A stretch of DNA of 23,413 bases from a crenarchaeote SCGC AAA261-N23 (lineage in GTDB: Archaea > Thermoproteota > Thermoprotei > Gearchaeales > Gearchaeaceae), in contig AQVQ01000015.1 in the NCBI GenBank assembly GCA_000375685.1, forward strand, positions 1 to 23,413, written 5' to 3'. Within the stretch, counting starts at the first letter, position 1; each line of letters starts with the position of its first letter. Below the pieces are notes generated by a model. The model saw only the letters and a list, made by a program, of their open reading frames with translations, was not told the origin of the DNA and searched no databases. Of the stretch, positions 15,042 through 23,413 are shown piece by piece. Both the position numbers and the translations under genes were made by a program.

Positions 15042-15247
15042 GTGAGAAGATTTCTGTATTTTTTGAGCAAACTCTTAACATTAGACCAATTTCTCAGCTT
15101 GAATGTACTCAATGTAAGCATAAAGTTGAAAGACCTTATAAAGAAAAGGAATATGTGAATAAGATAGTTGAAGATAAATGTCCTAAGTGCCAAAGTACAA
15201 TGTATGTGAGGGCTATTTACGTCTATCCTCAACCTAAACAATTATAA
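15038..15247 (+). CDS. Small zinc-ribbon protein
   Basis: 69 residues with two CxxC knuckles, LECTQCKHK and DKCPKCQST, spaced about 29 residues apart, as in a rubredoxin-like zinc ribbon. No other domain. The start ATG overlaps the stop of the DUF1512-like gene (ATGA), so the two are translated together, and the next gene's frame is open across its last 38 bases. It may be a nucleic-acid- or protein-binding adaptor. A Trm112-like role for the adjacent Trm9-like enzyme is a possibility, but the sequence is not recognisably Trm112. Confidence 0.75.
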   Translation: MSEKISVFFEQTLNIRPISQLECTQCKHKVERPYKEKEYVNKIVEDKCPKCQSTMYVRAIYVYPQPKQL

Positions 15248-15248
15248 A

Positions 15249-15941
15249 ATTGAAACCGATTTAAAATTAAGAATAGAAGTAAAGAATTTTTATGAAATTT
15301 ATGCAGAAAACTTTTGCTATACAAGAATTTACCCTTGGAAAGAAGTAATATATTATTATCGGTTATTTAGTGAATCTCAAATTGTCTGCGACTTAGGTTG
15401 CGGAAATGGAAGACATACAAAGGATCTTCTTAAGTTTAGCTCTGTTGTATTAGGAATAGATTTCTCTTTTAATCTTTTAAAATTAGCCAAAAGTAAAATT
15501 CTGCACAATCAGCCGTTATTTTTTCCTATCGTAGCTGATGCGCTTTATCTACCTTTAAGAAGTGACTCTGTCGATGGTATAGTTTCAGTAGCAGTTCTTC
15601 ACCATATCCCAAACATAATTAATAGAATAAAATTCCTTATTGAATGTAAAAGAATACTTGTAAATAAAGGAATTATAATAGCTACAGTTTGGAGCATCAT
15701 TAATATTAGAAATCTAATAACAGCTTTAATTCATCTCTTAAAAAACTACAAAAGAACTTTTAATGAATTCGGCGATGCTTATATTTCATGGGCAGGAAAA
15801 TTCAACAGATTTTATCATTTTTTAACAAAGAAGGAAATTAAAAAGCTTTTCTTTAGAGTAAATTTAAGAATTGTTGAATTAATGCAATTTGGGTCTTTTC
15901 CTAATAAGAAGAACTTTCTTATCATAGCTCTTAAAAAATAA
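15249..15941 (+). CDS. Trm9-like SAM-dependent methyltransferase without a canonical start codon
   Basis: Class I methyltransferase resembling Trm9/ABH8 (methylation of carboxymethyl-uridine at wobble position 34). Seen: NFYEIYAENFCYTRIYPWKEV, SAM motif I VCDLGCGNGRHT, acidic strand end GIDFSFNLLKLAK, ADALYLPLRSDSVDGIVSVAVLHHI, ATVWS, and the Trm9-like late segment AYISWAGKFNRFYHFLTKKEI. The frame is open from 15210 to the TAA at 15939-15941 but contains no ATG, GTG or TTG before the homologous part. Candidates are ATT at 15249 (chosen: right after the zinc-ribbon stop, about 230 residues, normal length) or ATA at 15273. A +1 frameshift from the zinc-ribbon frame or a start-codon mutation are alternatives. 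Real by homology; the start is uncertain. Confidence 0.8.
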   Translation: METDLKLRIEVKNFYEIYAENFCYTRIYPWKEVIYYYRLFSESQIVCDLGCGNGRHTKDLLKFSSVVLGIDFSFNLLKLAKSKILHNQPLFFPIVADALYLPLRSDSVDGIVSVAVLHHIPNIINRIKFLIECKRILVNKGIIIATVWSIINIRNLITALIHLLKNYKRTFNEFGDAYISWAGKFNRFYHFLTKKEIKKLFFRVNLRIVELMQFGSFPNKKNFLIIALKK

Positions 15942-16046
15942 TTATTTTTTGCTTTCAATTGTTATTTTCCTTCTATTTTTTAATATACTATCAATAAATT
16001 TGAAATTAATTAGAGAAAACGCCAAAGTGATTACATCAAATGAAAG

Positions 16047-16067
16047 TCTCGCCATTTATGGCGGAGA
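16047..16067. repeat. Left-end hairpin of the tnpB element
   Basis: TCTCGCCAT-TT-ATGGCGGAGA: 9 paired bases with one bulged G, immediately upstream of tnpB. Subterminal hairpins of this kind are the end signals recognised by TnpA in IS200/IS605 elements. Confidence 0.6.
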
Positions 16068-16108
16068 TGAATAGATTTAAATAATAAATAATTTTCTAAA
16101 ATTGATCA

Positions 16109-17285
<1,177 letters not shown>

Positions 17286-17300
<15 letters not shown>

Positions 17301-18263
17301 AAGGTGATAATGACATTGCATTTGATGTGAGAATTGCGTTATTTAATCCACATGGAATGCCAGACAATATTATGAAGAAAAGCCTTTCATAACTATTTGA
17401 TTGAGAAAGTAGAAAAAGAATTATAGAAAACAAAGTTAATGAAAATAAAAAAATTTTAATCGATGAGTACTTTCTGATAACTAAATTAAATACAACCACA
17501 GAGAATAGTGCAACCAATATTCCCCAATAAAAATAAACTGTTCCTAGTACGAAAGTAGACAAATTAGCTATAGATAAAGGAGAATAAGCAAGTATTGTGA
17601 AGAATCCATAGTATAACCAAGAGCGATTAAAGCATTTGTTATTATTCCTTTATCTCTCAATGCTTTAAAAATATCAGAAGGGCTTCTTTTTTGTTCCTTT
17701 ACAGGAGGTTCGCCTATCAAGCTGATAGTAAGAATTAGACCGATGGCCATCAATGTAGCTGTACCAAAAAATGGATATCTCCAATTGTAACTTCCTAATA
17801 TTCCACCTAGCAACGGACCCGATGATATTCCTAAACCTAGTGCTGCTTCATACAAAGTTATAGACCTAATTAAATTTCCTCTTGATGACAATCCAACGAT
17901 TATGCTCAACGCTGTTGTTGTAAATAACGCGTTTCCTAAGCCCCAAAATCCTCTATAAATAGCAAAAACAGGTATGTTCTGTGAAATACCTGATAATGTA
18001 GAGAAGATAACTACTGTGGATAAACCCAATATTAAGGTTTTCCTATTTCCAATATTTGTTGATAACCATCCTGCAATAAGCATAGCCAATGCCATAACAG
18101 CTATGTAGCTCGTGAAGAGCCATTCGACATCAAATGCTGAGGCACCCATATCCTTTGCAATTAAAGGAAGTAAAGGATCTACTACACCAATACCCATAAA
18201 TGCAACAAAAGTTGCAAAGGCTACAGCAATTGCTGATTTATCGAACAGTGGTTCATTATTCAT
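17286..18263 (-). pseudogene. MFS (DHA1-type) transporter, frameshifted and 3'-truncated by the tnpB element
   Basis: Multidrug/sugar-type major facilitator. From ATG 18263 the first 222 or so residues give the N-terminal six-helix bundle: FMGIGVVDPLLPLIAKDMG, motif A-like GWLSTNIGNRKTLILG, and motif C-like GISSGPLLGGILGSYNWRYPFFG. Near 17610 the frame breaks: GYT is followed by an early stop at 17568, whereas adding one base restores the typical YGFFTILAYSPLSIANLSTF continuation and about 95 more residues, up to NAMSLSPFSRS. There the sequence runs into the transposon right end, losing about 80-90 residues (last helices). A short open stretch on the other side of the element (minus strand, 15948-16053) is too weak to call the missing tail. 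The single-base loss could be an error; the truncation is clear. Confidence 0.85.
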
Positions 18264-18290
18264 TTAAGTATAGAAAAAAGATTCATGCCT

Positions 18291-18308
18291 TAATATAAGT
18301 TTAAGTTA
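18291..18308. promoter_or_regulatory. Divergent promoter region between the MFS gene and DinB
   Basis: On the minus strand CTTATATTA (18291-18299) is 28-36 bases before the MFS ATG at 18263. On the plus strand GTTTAAGTTA (18299-18308) is 20-29 bases before the DinB ATG at 18328. The two TATA-like boxes abut, so the two transcripts would compete or share control. Confidence 0.45.
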
Positions 18309-18327
18309 AAACATAAAAATTAAAATT

Positions 18328-18831
18328 ATGGGTAATGAACTAGATCTGATAAAAGAGTTTTTTGATTATAATACGTTTGTAAGGAGAAAATATTTTGAAA
18401 AGATTTTTAAGGAGTTGCCTGAAGAAGAAAGATATAAAGACAGAGGAGCTTCTTTTCCAAGCTTGGTAGATATTTTCGTTCATGTGATAGATGGCTATAG
18501 ATACTGGCTATATTATACTATAAATGATAAGGTGAACGAGTATTATTCGCTAAGAGGGAAAATAAAGAGTCCGGATGAGGTCGAGAGGGAAATGCTAAAA
18601 GTTGAAAAATTGATCAAAGAATTCTTTGATGGATTAAATGAAGAAGATCTGAATAAAGTTGTCACTTATTCATATAAGAACAAAAAATATCAAAGAAGGA
18701 TTAAAACAATATTGCTTCACCTTATCGAAGAAGAGTTGCAACACAGAGGCGAATTAAACGCGCTCTTATGGCAAATAGACATTGATCCTCCAGTAATTGG
18801 ATATGATGAATGGATGGAACAAAAAAGCTAG
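18328..18831 (+). CDS. DinB family four-helix-bundle protein
   Basis: DinB/YfiT-like putative metalloenzyme, a family that includes thiol-dependent transferases; substrate unknown. In 167 residues: DLIKEFFDYNTFVRRKYFEKI (helix 1), VDIFVHVIDGYRYW with metal-ligand candidate His52, and LLHLIEEELQHRGELNALLWQ with His131 and His139. The classical second ligand, four residues before the HRG histidine, is Glu135 here, so the site would be His/Glu/His unless His131 substitutes. Start ATG at near-leaderless distance from the promoter. Converges with serS with 2 bp between the stops. Confidence 0.85.
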   Translation: MGNELDLIKEFFDYNTFVRRKYFEKIFKELPEEERYKDRGASFPSLVDIFVHVIDGYRYWLYYTINDKVNEYYSLRGKIKSPDEVEREMLKVEKLIKEFFDGLNEEDLNKVVTYSYKNKKYQRRIKTILLHLIEEELQHRGELNALLWQIDIDPPVIGYDEWMEQKS

Positions 18832-18833
18832 CT

Positions 18834-20087
18834 TTATTCTATTGTGTCGAATTTTGTATATGGTCTTAGGACTTCTGGGATAACTATTTTATCTTTTTCT
18901 TGATAATTTTCTAAAAGAACAGCCATTGTTCTACCTACAGCTAATCCTGAACCGTTCAATGTATGTACATATTCTGACTCTTTCCTCCCACCTCCTACAA
19001 ACTTTATATTGGCTCTTCTGGCTTGAAAATCAGTACAATTGCTACAAGAAGATACTTCAACATATTTATTTTGGGAAGGCAACCATGCTTCAATATCATA
19101 TGTTTTAGCCGATGAAAATCCTAGATCACCTGTGCATAATAATCTTACACGATAAGGTATTTTTAGCAATTTTAATATTTCCTCTGCATCATTAACCAGT
19201 AATTCCAATTCTTGGAAGCTTGTTTCAGGTGCAGTAATCTTTACAAGTTCAACCTTATTGAATTGATGTACTCTCAAAATTCCTTTTAAATCTACATGCC
19301 TTCCTGCTTCCCTTCTAAAGCAAGGAGTATAAGCAACATATTTGAGCGGTAAGTTTTTATAGTTTAAAGTTTCATTTGCATGAAGGTTAACAAGCGCAAG
19401 TTCTGCTGTAGGTAATAGCCATAAATCTTCTTTGTTTGTTTTATACATATCCTCTTCAAATTTTGGTAAATGTCCTGTACCAAATGCTCCTTTGGATGTT
19501 ATTAAAATTGGCGGAAAAATTTCTGTATAACCTTTGCTTCTATGAACATCAAGCATAAAGTTGATAAGAGCCCTTTCAAGTATAGCTCCTTTTCCTTTTA
19601 ATGCATAAAATCCTGAACCAGCTAGTTTTACTCCCCTATCAAAATCAATAATATCAAAAATCTCACCTAGCTCATAATGAGCTCTTGGTTTAAAATCAAA
19701 CTCTCTCTTAGATCCTACTTCTCTTACCGTTACATTATCATTTTCGTCTTTTCCATAAGGTACACTTTCATGTGGAATATTTGGCAACCTGGCTAACAAG
19801 TTATCCCTTTTATTCTTTATTTGTTCAACTTCTTCTTCAAGATTCTTTATTTGCTTATCAATTTCGTTTACGTTTTGTAAGAGAATTAACCTTTCATTTT
19901 CTGATACTTTAGTATACTGTTCAGTCAATTTGTTCTTCTCATGTCTCTTAGATTCTAGTTCTTTCAGTTTCTTTCTATAGAGGTTATCATTATCTATCAA
20001 CTCTTTTAAAGGAAAATCCAAATTCCTTCTTTTTAGACTTTCCTCAATGAGCTGTGGATTTTTTCTTATTAAGTTTATATCAAGCAT
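18834..20087 (-). CDS. serS: Seryl-tRNA synthetase
   Basis: Charges tRNA-Ser with serine. Standard (not rare methanogenic) class II SerRS: N-terminal coiled-coil arm (about 25-95, KKLKELESKRHEKNKLTEQ through EEEVEQIKNKRDNLLARLPN), HYELGEIFDIIDFDRGVKLAGSGFY, motif 2 CFRREAGRHVDLKGILRVHQFNKVEL, the serine-site SSCSNCTDFQARR and motif 3 LNGSGLAVGRTMAVLLENYQ. I prefer ATG 20087 (MLDINLIRKNP, 417 residues), the normal family start; an ATG at 20099 adds four residues. Either overlaps the pyrG stop, so the two genes form an operon. Bases 19616-19710 recur inverted at the right end of the window; the copy here is the natural one because the protein reads through it unbroken. Confidence 0.95.
   Translation of the reverse strand: MLDINLIRKNPQLIEESLKRRNLDFPLKELIDNDNLYRKKLKELESKRHEKNKLTEQYTKVSENERLILLQNVNEIDKQIKNLEEEVEQIKNKRDNLLARLPNIPHESVPYGKDENDNVTVREVGSKREFDFKPRAHYELGEIFDIIDFDRGVKLAGSGFYALKGKGAILERALINFMLDVHRSKGYTEIFPPILITSKGAFGTGHLPKFEEDMYKTNKEDLWLLPTAELALVNLHANETLNYKNLPLKYVAYTPCFRREAGRHVDLKGILRVHQFNKVELVKITAPETSFQELELLVNDAEEILKLLKIPYRVRLLCTGDLGFSSAKTYDIEAWLPSQNKYVEVSSCSNCTDFQARRANIKFVGGGRKESEYVHTLNGSGLAVGRTMAVLLENYQEKDKIVIPEVLRPYTKFDTIE
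19616..19710. repeat. Internal partner of the right terminal inverted repeat (within serS)
   Basis: Exact reverse complement of 23319-23413 over 95 bases, diverging at 19711. It encodes the KREFDFKPRAHYELGE to KLAG part of SerRS in an uninterrupted gene. Confidence 0.95.
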
Positions 20088-21705
20088 GCTCTTCTTCAAC
20101 TATTCTATTTAGCCTTTTATCTAATATGTATTTTACTAAAGCGTAATAAGGCGGAGAGGGCTTTGTTGGTCTTGATTTAAATTCAGGATGTGCTTGTGTA
20201 AGCAAATAGAATCCATTCTTAAGTTCTGCGAATTCTACCCTGTTCCCCTCCAATGAAAAACCAGAGAAAATTAACCCGTTTTTTTGTAGAATGTCAAAAT
20301 ACTTGGGATTGACTTCATATCTATGTCTATGTCTTTCATACACTATTTCACTCCCGTATGTCCTATAAGCCAATGTATCCTTTACTAACTTTATAGGATA
20401 TGAGCCCAATCTCATTGTCCCTCCTTTTAAAGTCAGGTTTCTTTGTTCAGGCAAAAGATCGATAACAGGATTGCTTGTATTAGGATCTACTTCAGTAGTG
20501 TTCGCATCTTTAAGTCCGCAAACATTTCGAGCAAATTCAACTATTGCTAACTGGAATCCATAGCATATACCCAATAAAGGTATTTTGTTTACTCTAGCCA
20601 GATTAATGGCTTTTATTTTTCCTTCAGCACCTCTTGCACCAAATCCAGGTAGTATTATTATACCGTCTGAAGATAATATCTCTTTTATAGTATCTTTATC
20701 ATCTTTCTCAACCAGCTCAGAATCTATCCATAGCTTCTTTATTTTAACCTTAAGATTCAATCCTACATGATTTAGAGCTTCGCTTATACTAACATATGAA
20801 TCAACTAGCTTTGAATACTTTCCAACAAGTGCTATTTTTACTTCATGCTCATATGTGTTTTCACAAACTTTAAGCCACTCATTCCAATTAGGCTGAACAT
20901 TCTCTAAAGATAGAAGATTTATTAGAAGCTCGGCCAATCCCTGTTCTTCAAGAATCAAAGGTATTCTATATATGTTGTCAACGTCAAAAGAATTTAAGAC
21001 ATACTGAGGTTTAACGTTTCCAAATAGGGCTATTTTCTGTCTTGCTTCATATGAAATAGGTTTAACGCTTCTAGCTATTATTATATCAGGCTGGATTCCT
21101 ATTCTTCTTAATTCGTTTACGCTATGTTGCAAAGGTTTTGTTTTTTGTTCTCCTGTTACAGATATCGTTGGAACGAGAGCAACGTGAACAAATACGATAT
21201 TTGAGGGATCCTCCTCAAGTTTCATTTGCCTTAAGGCTTCAAGGAAAGGTAAGCTTTCAATATCACCTACAGTGCCACCAACTTCTACTATGGCGATATC
21301 TGCTCCATATTTTAAAACAACATTCCTTATTCTAGACTTTATCTCATCAGTAACATGCGGAATTATTTGAACGCACTGTCCTAAATAATCACCTCTTCTT
21401 TCCTTTGTTATAACTGTTTCGTATATTTGTCCTGTAGTTATGTTGTGTTCTCTATTAAGGTTAATACCAAGGAATCTTTCATAATGACCAAGATCCATAT
21501 CAGTTTCAGCTCCATCTTCTGTTACAAATACTTCCCCGTGCATATAGGGATTCATTGTTCCGCTATCAAAGTTAAGATAAGGGTCTATTTTAATTGCTGT
21601 AACTTTGTATCCTCTAACTTGAAGAATTTTCCCGATTGAAGAAGCTATGACTCCCTTACCTACAGAAGATAAAACTCCTCCCGTTATGAAGACATACTTA
21701 CTCAT
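20080..21705 (-). CDS. pyrG: CTP synthase
   Basis: Converts UTP to CTP using glutamine and ATP, the last step of pyrimidine nucleotide synthesis. In 541 residues from ATG 21705: YVFITGGVLSSVGKGVIASSI (P-loop of the synthetase domain), IKIDPYLNFDSGTMNPYMHGEVFVTEDGAETDMDLGHYERF, EVGGTVGDIESLPFLEA, and the amidotransferase domain with ILPGFGARG, LGICYGFQLA (catalytic Cys) and AQAHPEFKSRPTKPSPPY (catalytic His and Glu). An upstream ATG at 21735 would add ten non-conserved residues that overlap the promoter, so I reject it. A TATA-like TTTTAAATT (21733-21741) precedes it. It is the first gene of a pyrG-serS operon. Confidence 0.97.
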   Translation of the reverse strand: MSKYVFITGGVLSSVGKGVIASSIGKILQVRGYKVTAIKIDPYLNFDSGTMNPYMHGEVFVTEDGAETDMDLGHYERFLGINLNREHNITTGQIYETVITKERRGDYLGQCVQIIPHVTDEIKSRIRNVVLKYGADIAIVEVGGTVGDIESLPFLEALRQMKLEEDPSNIVFVHVALVPTISVTGEQKTKPLQHSVNELRRIGIQPDIIIARSVKPISYEARQKIALFGNVKPQYVLNSFDVDNIYRIPLILEEQGLAELLINLLSLENVQPNWNEWLKVCENTYEHEVKIALVGKYSKLVDSYVSISEALNHVGLNLKVKIKKLWIDSELVEKDDKDTIKEILSSDGIIILPGFGARGAEGKIKAINLARVNKIPLLGICYGFQLAIVEFARNVCGLKDANTTEVDPNTSNPVIDLLPEQRNLTLKGGTMRLGSYPIKLVKDTLAYRTYGSEIVYERHRHRYEVNPKYFDILQKNGLIFSGFSLEGNRVEFAELKNGFYLLTQAHPEFKSRPTKPSPPYYALVKYILDKRLNRIVEEEHA

Positions 21706-21744
21706 CAGTAAATAGTATGAATAATTCATTTTCAATTTAAAAGG

Positions 21745-21750
21745 TTATAA
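21745..21750 (+). promoter_or_regulatory. TATA box of the sequon-rich membrane protein gene
   Basis: TTATAA, 25-30 bases before the GTG at 21775, back-to-back with the pyrG TATA-like TTTTAAATT (minus strand, 21733-21741). A compact divergent promoter. Confidence 0.5.
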
Positions 21751-21774
21751 GCTTAACTATGTAAATAAAAAAGC

Positions 21775-22962
21775 GTGAAAACTAAGTTAATCGTATTACT
21801 TTTTTTAATTTTGTTTTCCAACTTGATTTTGTTCAACAATCAGGTAGAATCTGTAACTAACTATCCTAATAGTTTAGTCTACAAATACAATTTAGTGGTT
21901 GATATTTTAGGGAATACTTCATTATCTGCTTTTTCAATCAAAGTAGGATACAAATACGATCAAAACGTTTCAGGATATATTAACTACAGCTATATAGTTG
22001 TTAAAAACAATTGCGTCAATTTTTCATTGCAAATAAACGGCTCAGCATCATTTCTTTATAAAGCTGGAATCTTGGAACGTCATGGAAATTATAAATTCGA
22101 AAATGAAATAAGTAATTACACATGCGATATTCTCAATTCTATTTCAAAAATTTTAAGCAATCTCTTTAATAACACAAAGCTATTGAATATGACCATTAAA
22201 AATTCAAGCATTGTTTCTAGCAACTATTCTTCAAGAATTTTATTGAAAGGTCTAACAAGTTATTCAGAATTCCCATCCTTAAATTATACATATGTTGGAA
22301 ATTATAGCTCGCTAATAAAATCAAACAATTCATTAACAAGCTTAAATTACAGGCTTAATTCAACTGTATTGAACAGCCTTGATTATGGTTTTCCTCTTTA
22401 CGTTAATACAATAGCTTATGGATATTACAATACTAGCTATACTTCAAAATATGGTATTAGTAATGTAGCTAAGTTTGAAATCAAAAGCCTGATTAATCTC
22501 TATTCATCAAGCTTTAAACCAACTAGGTTGAGTAATTTTAATCTCTTAAACTTAACCACCTCAATAGGAGTAAATTTTTTCATAGTATCCAATAAAACAA
22601 TCCAACAAGCTAATGTTTTAGGGAATCAAATAACACTATCTTTTTCGGGAAGTGGAAAAGTTAGTTTATCAATCCTGTATGGTTCTCCTTCCTTATTCAT
22701 AGATTACAAAGGTATCAAAGTTATTAATTCCACAGATTTGCAAATTTATAAATTTTCCTACTTAAATTATGCACTGATTTATTTAAAAACAGATTCAAAC
22801 AAGCTAACGATAAGCCTAGGAGCAAACGTTGGTTCAGTAAACTATAGTTCTTCATCTTACCCGAATTTTTATATCTTAATTTATTACATTTTGATAGCTG
22901 CTGTAATTATAGCCGTTGCAATAACGGTTTTCTATCTAACACGTAGAAAGTTAAAATTATAA
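21775..22962 (+). CDS. Secreted/membrane-anchored protein rich in N-glycosylation sequons
   Basis: No family recognised. The 395 residues start at a GTG placed at leaderless distance from a TATA box. An N-terminal signal peptide (MKTKLIVLLFLILFSNLILF, cleavage near VES) leads into about 340 residues of extracellular beta-rich sequence dominated by Ser, Asn, Tyr, Leu and Ile, with about 19 N-x-S/T sequons by my count. One C-terminal membrane helix (about 362-388, IYYILIAAVIIAVAITVFYL) is followed by the basic tail TRRKLKL inside. Two cysteines flank the glycosylated N-terminal part (CVNFS, YTCDIL). This is the layout of a crenarchaeal cell-surface glycoprotein facing the pseudo-periplasm. It lies between pyrG and purA, with no evident functional link to either. 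Confidence 0.75.
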   Translation: MKTKLIVLLFLILFSNLILFNNQVESVTNYPNSLVYKYNLVVDILGNTSLSAFSIKVGYKYDQNVSGYINYSYIVVKNNCVNFSLQINGSASFLYKAGILERHGNYKFENEISNYTCDILNSISKILSNLFNNTKLLNMTIKNSSIVSSNYSSRILLKGLTSYSEFPSLNYTYVGNYSSLIKSNNSLTSLNYRLNSTVLNSLDYGFPLYVNTIAYGYYNTSYTSKYGISNVAKFEIKSLINLYSSSFKPTRLSNFNLLNLTTSIGVNFFIVSNKTIQQANVLGNQITLSFSGSGKVSLSILYGSPSLFIDYKGIKVINSTDLQIYKFSYLNYALIYLKTDSNKLTISLGANVGSVNYSSSSYPNFYILIYYILIAAVIIAVAITVFYLTRRKLKL

Positions 22963-22989
22963 TAAGCCGAATTGATTAACACATTGGAA

Positions 22990-23318
22990 ATGTTGATAGT
23001 GATAGTCGGGGGGATGTTTGGGGACGAAGGGAAAGGTAAAATAGTTAGTTACATTGCAGTAAAAGATGACGTTGATGTTGGAGTAAGGGCAGGTGTTGGG
23101 ACAAACGCAGGTCATACAGTTGTGTATAAAAACAGAACTTTTAAGCTTAGACAAGTTCCTTCTTCTTTCGTTAATGAAAGGTGCAAGCTTTACATAGGTC
23201 CAGGTGTTCTTGTTGATGTTAATGTTTTTATGAACGAAGTCAATCTTTTATCACTTCATGGTAGAGTTTGGATTGATGGTAATTGTGCAATAATCGAAGA
23301 ATATCATAAGGAAAGGGA
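22990..23318 (+). CDS. purA: Adenylosuccinate synthetase, N-terminal fragment (3' end lost at a chimeric join)
   Basis: Joins IMP and aspartate using GTP on the way to AMP. Seen: MLIVIVGGMFGDEGKGKIVSY (GTP loop and catalytic Asp), VRAGVGTNAGHTVVY (catalytic His in NAGHT), LRQVPSSFVN and LYIGPGVLVDVNVFMNEV. About 110 residues remain of an expected 335-430. After HKERDK the frame passes without a stop into SerRS sequence (REFDFKPRAHYELGE...), identical at DNA level to the inverted internal serS segment. A PurA-SerRS fusion here is an artefact of the join. The start ATG is 27 bases after the upstream gene's stop. Confidence 0.93.
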
Positions 23319-23413
23319 TAAGAGAGAGTTTGATTTTAAACCAAGAGCTCATTATGAGCTAGGTGAGATTTTTGATATTATTGATTTTGATAGGGGAGTA
23401 AAACTAGCTGGTT
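23319..23413. repeat. Right terminal inverted repeat, exact copy of serS 19616-19710
   Basis: All 95 bases to the window end match the reverse complement of 19616-19710, diverging at the base before (23318 against 19711). Same length as the left terminal repeat. It marks an inverted join between purA and serS about 3.6 kb apart in this sequence. Confidence 0.95.

Noticed and set aside
15948..16053. Minus-strand 35-codon open stretch left of the tnpB element as the missing MFS tail
   Set aside because: Only mildly hydrophobic, far too short for the missing 80-90 residues, and such open stretches are common in AT-rich sequence.
21706..21735. Ten extra N-terminal residues for CTP synthase
   Set aside because: CTP synthases begin at the MSKYVFITGG-type motif (21705); the extension covers the likely transcription start.
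22990..23413. A PurA-SerRS fusion enzyme
   Set aside because: The SerRS part is a 95-base exact inverted copy of internal serS starting at an abrupt break in purA; an assembly or amplification chimera explains it.

Overview
The window looks like one complete assembly contig from a low-GC member of the Thermoproteota (crenarchaeal lineage), probably thermophilic and with Sulfolobales-like gene content. The evidence is archaeal lipid, translation and RNA-processing genes, a zinc-ferredoxin-family dicluster ferredoxin, a KaiC-like ATPase of Sulfolobales type, TATA boxes about 27 bp upstream of leaderless starts, a 5S rRNA gene not linked to 16S/23S, and an intron in elongator tRNA-Met. I cannot place it to genus.

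The first 95 bases are an exact inverted copy of 1306-1400, and the last 95 are an exact inverted copy of 19616-19710. In both cases one member of the pair sits at a junction between unrelated gene fragments: a KaiC fragment against the carA upstream region, and purA against the middle of serS. Two exact 95-base terminal overlaps are what a k=95 de Bruijn assembler leaves at unresolved branches. Inverted joins over 1-4 kb are typical of multiple-displacement amplification, so a single-cell or otherwise amplified source is likely. A third fusion (carB 5' end to gdhA 3' end near 2806) has the same look. Gene order at 1-2.8 kb and after 23.3 kb should not be trusted.

Layout: (1) 1-2810, an O-methyltransferase, a KaiC C-terminal fragment, carA and the start of carB. 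The O-methyltransferase reading frame continues, after a one-base slip in a homopolymer, through the left terminal repeat, so its native neighbour is carA. (2) 2806-4321, the gdhA 3' end, a HemK2/Mtq2-like methyltransferase and a dicluster ferredoxin. (3) 4327-6751, a tight three-gene operon on the minus strand: a membrane-anchored protein, a HerA-like protein without a P-loop, and a RadA-family ATPase. This is the best candidate here for an undescribed system. (4) 6929-10443, a PPOX-type flavoprotein, an operon of geranylgeranyl reductase, DUF354 and UPF0282 metallo-hydrolase, then intron-containing tRNA-Met. (5) 10450-13763, a beta-CASP nuclease, Sua5, tRNA-Pro and 5S rRNA. (6) 13857-15941, a DUF1512-like protein, a zinc-ribbon protein and a Trm9-like methyltransferase with no normal start codon. 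(7) 16043-18263, a TnpB transposon abutting a broken MFS transporter gene. (8) 18328-23318, DinB, serS, pyrG, a heavily sequon-rich membrane protein, and the start of purA.

Nucleotide synthesis (carA, carB, pyrG, purA), translation fidelity (Sua5, HemK2-like, Trm9-like, SerRS, tRNAs, 5S) and membrane lipid synthesis (geranylgeranyl reductase) dominate. No CRISPR array was seen, and after annotation no gene-free stretch exceeds 300 bases.
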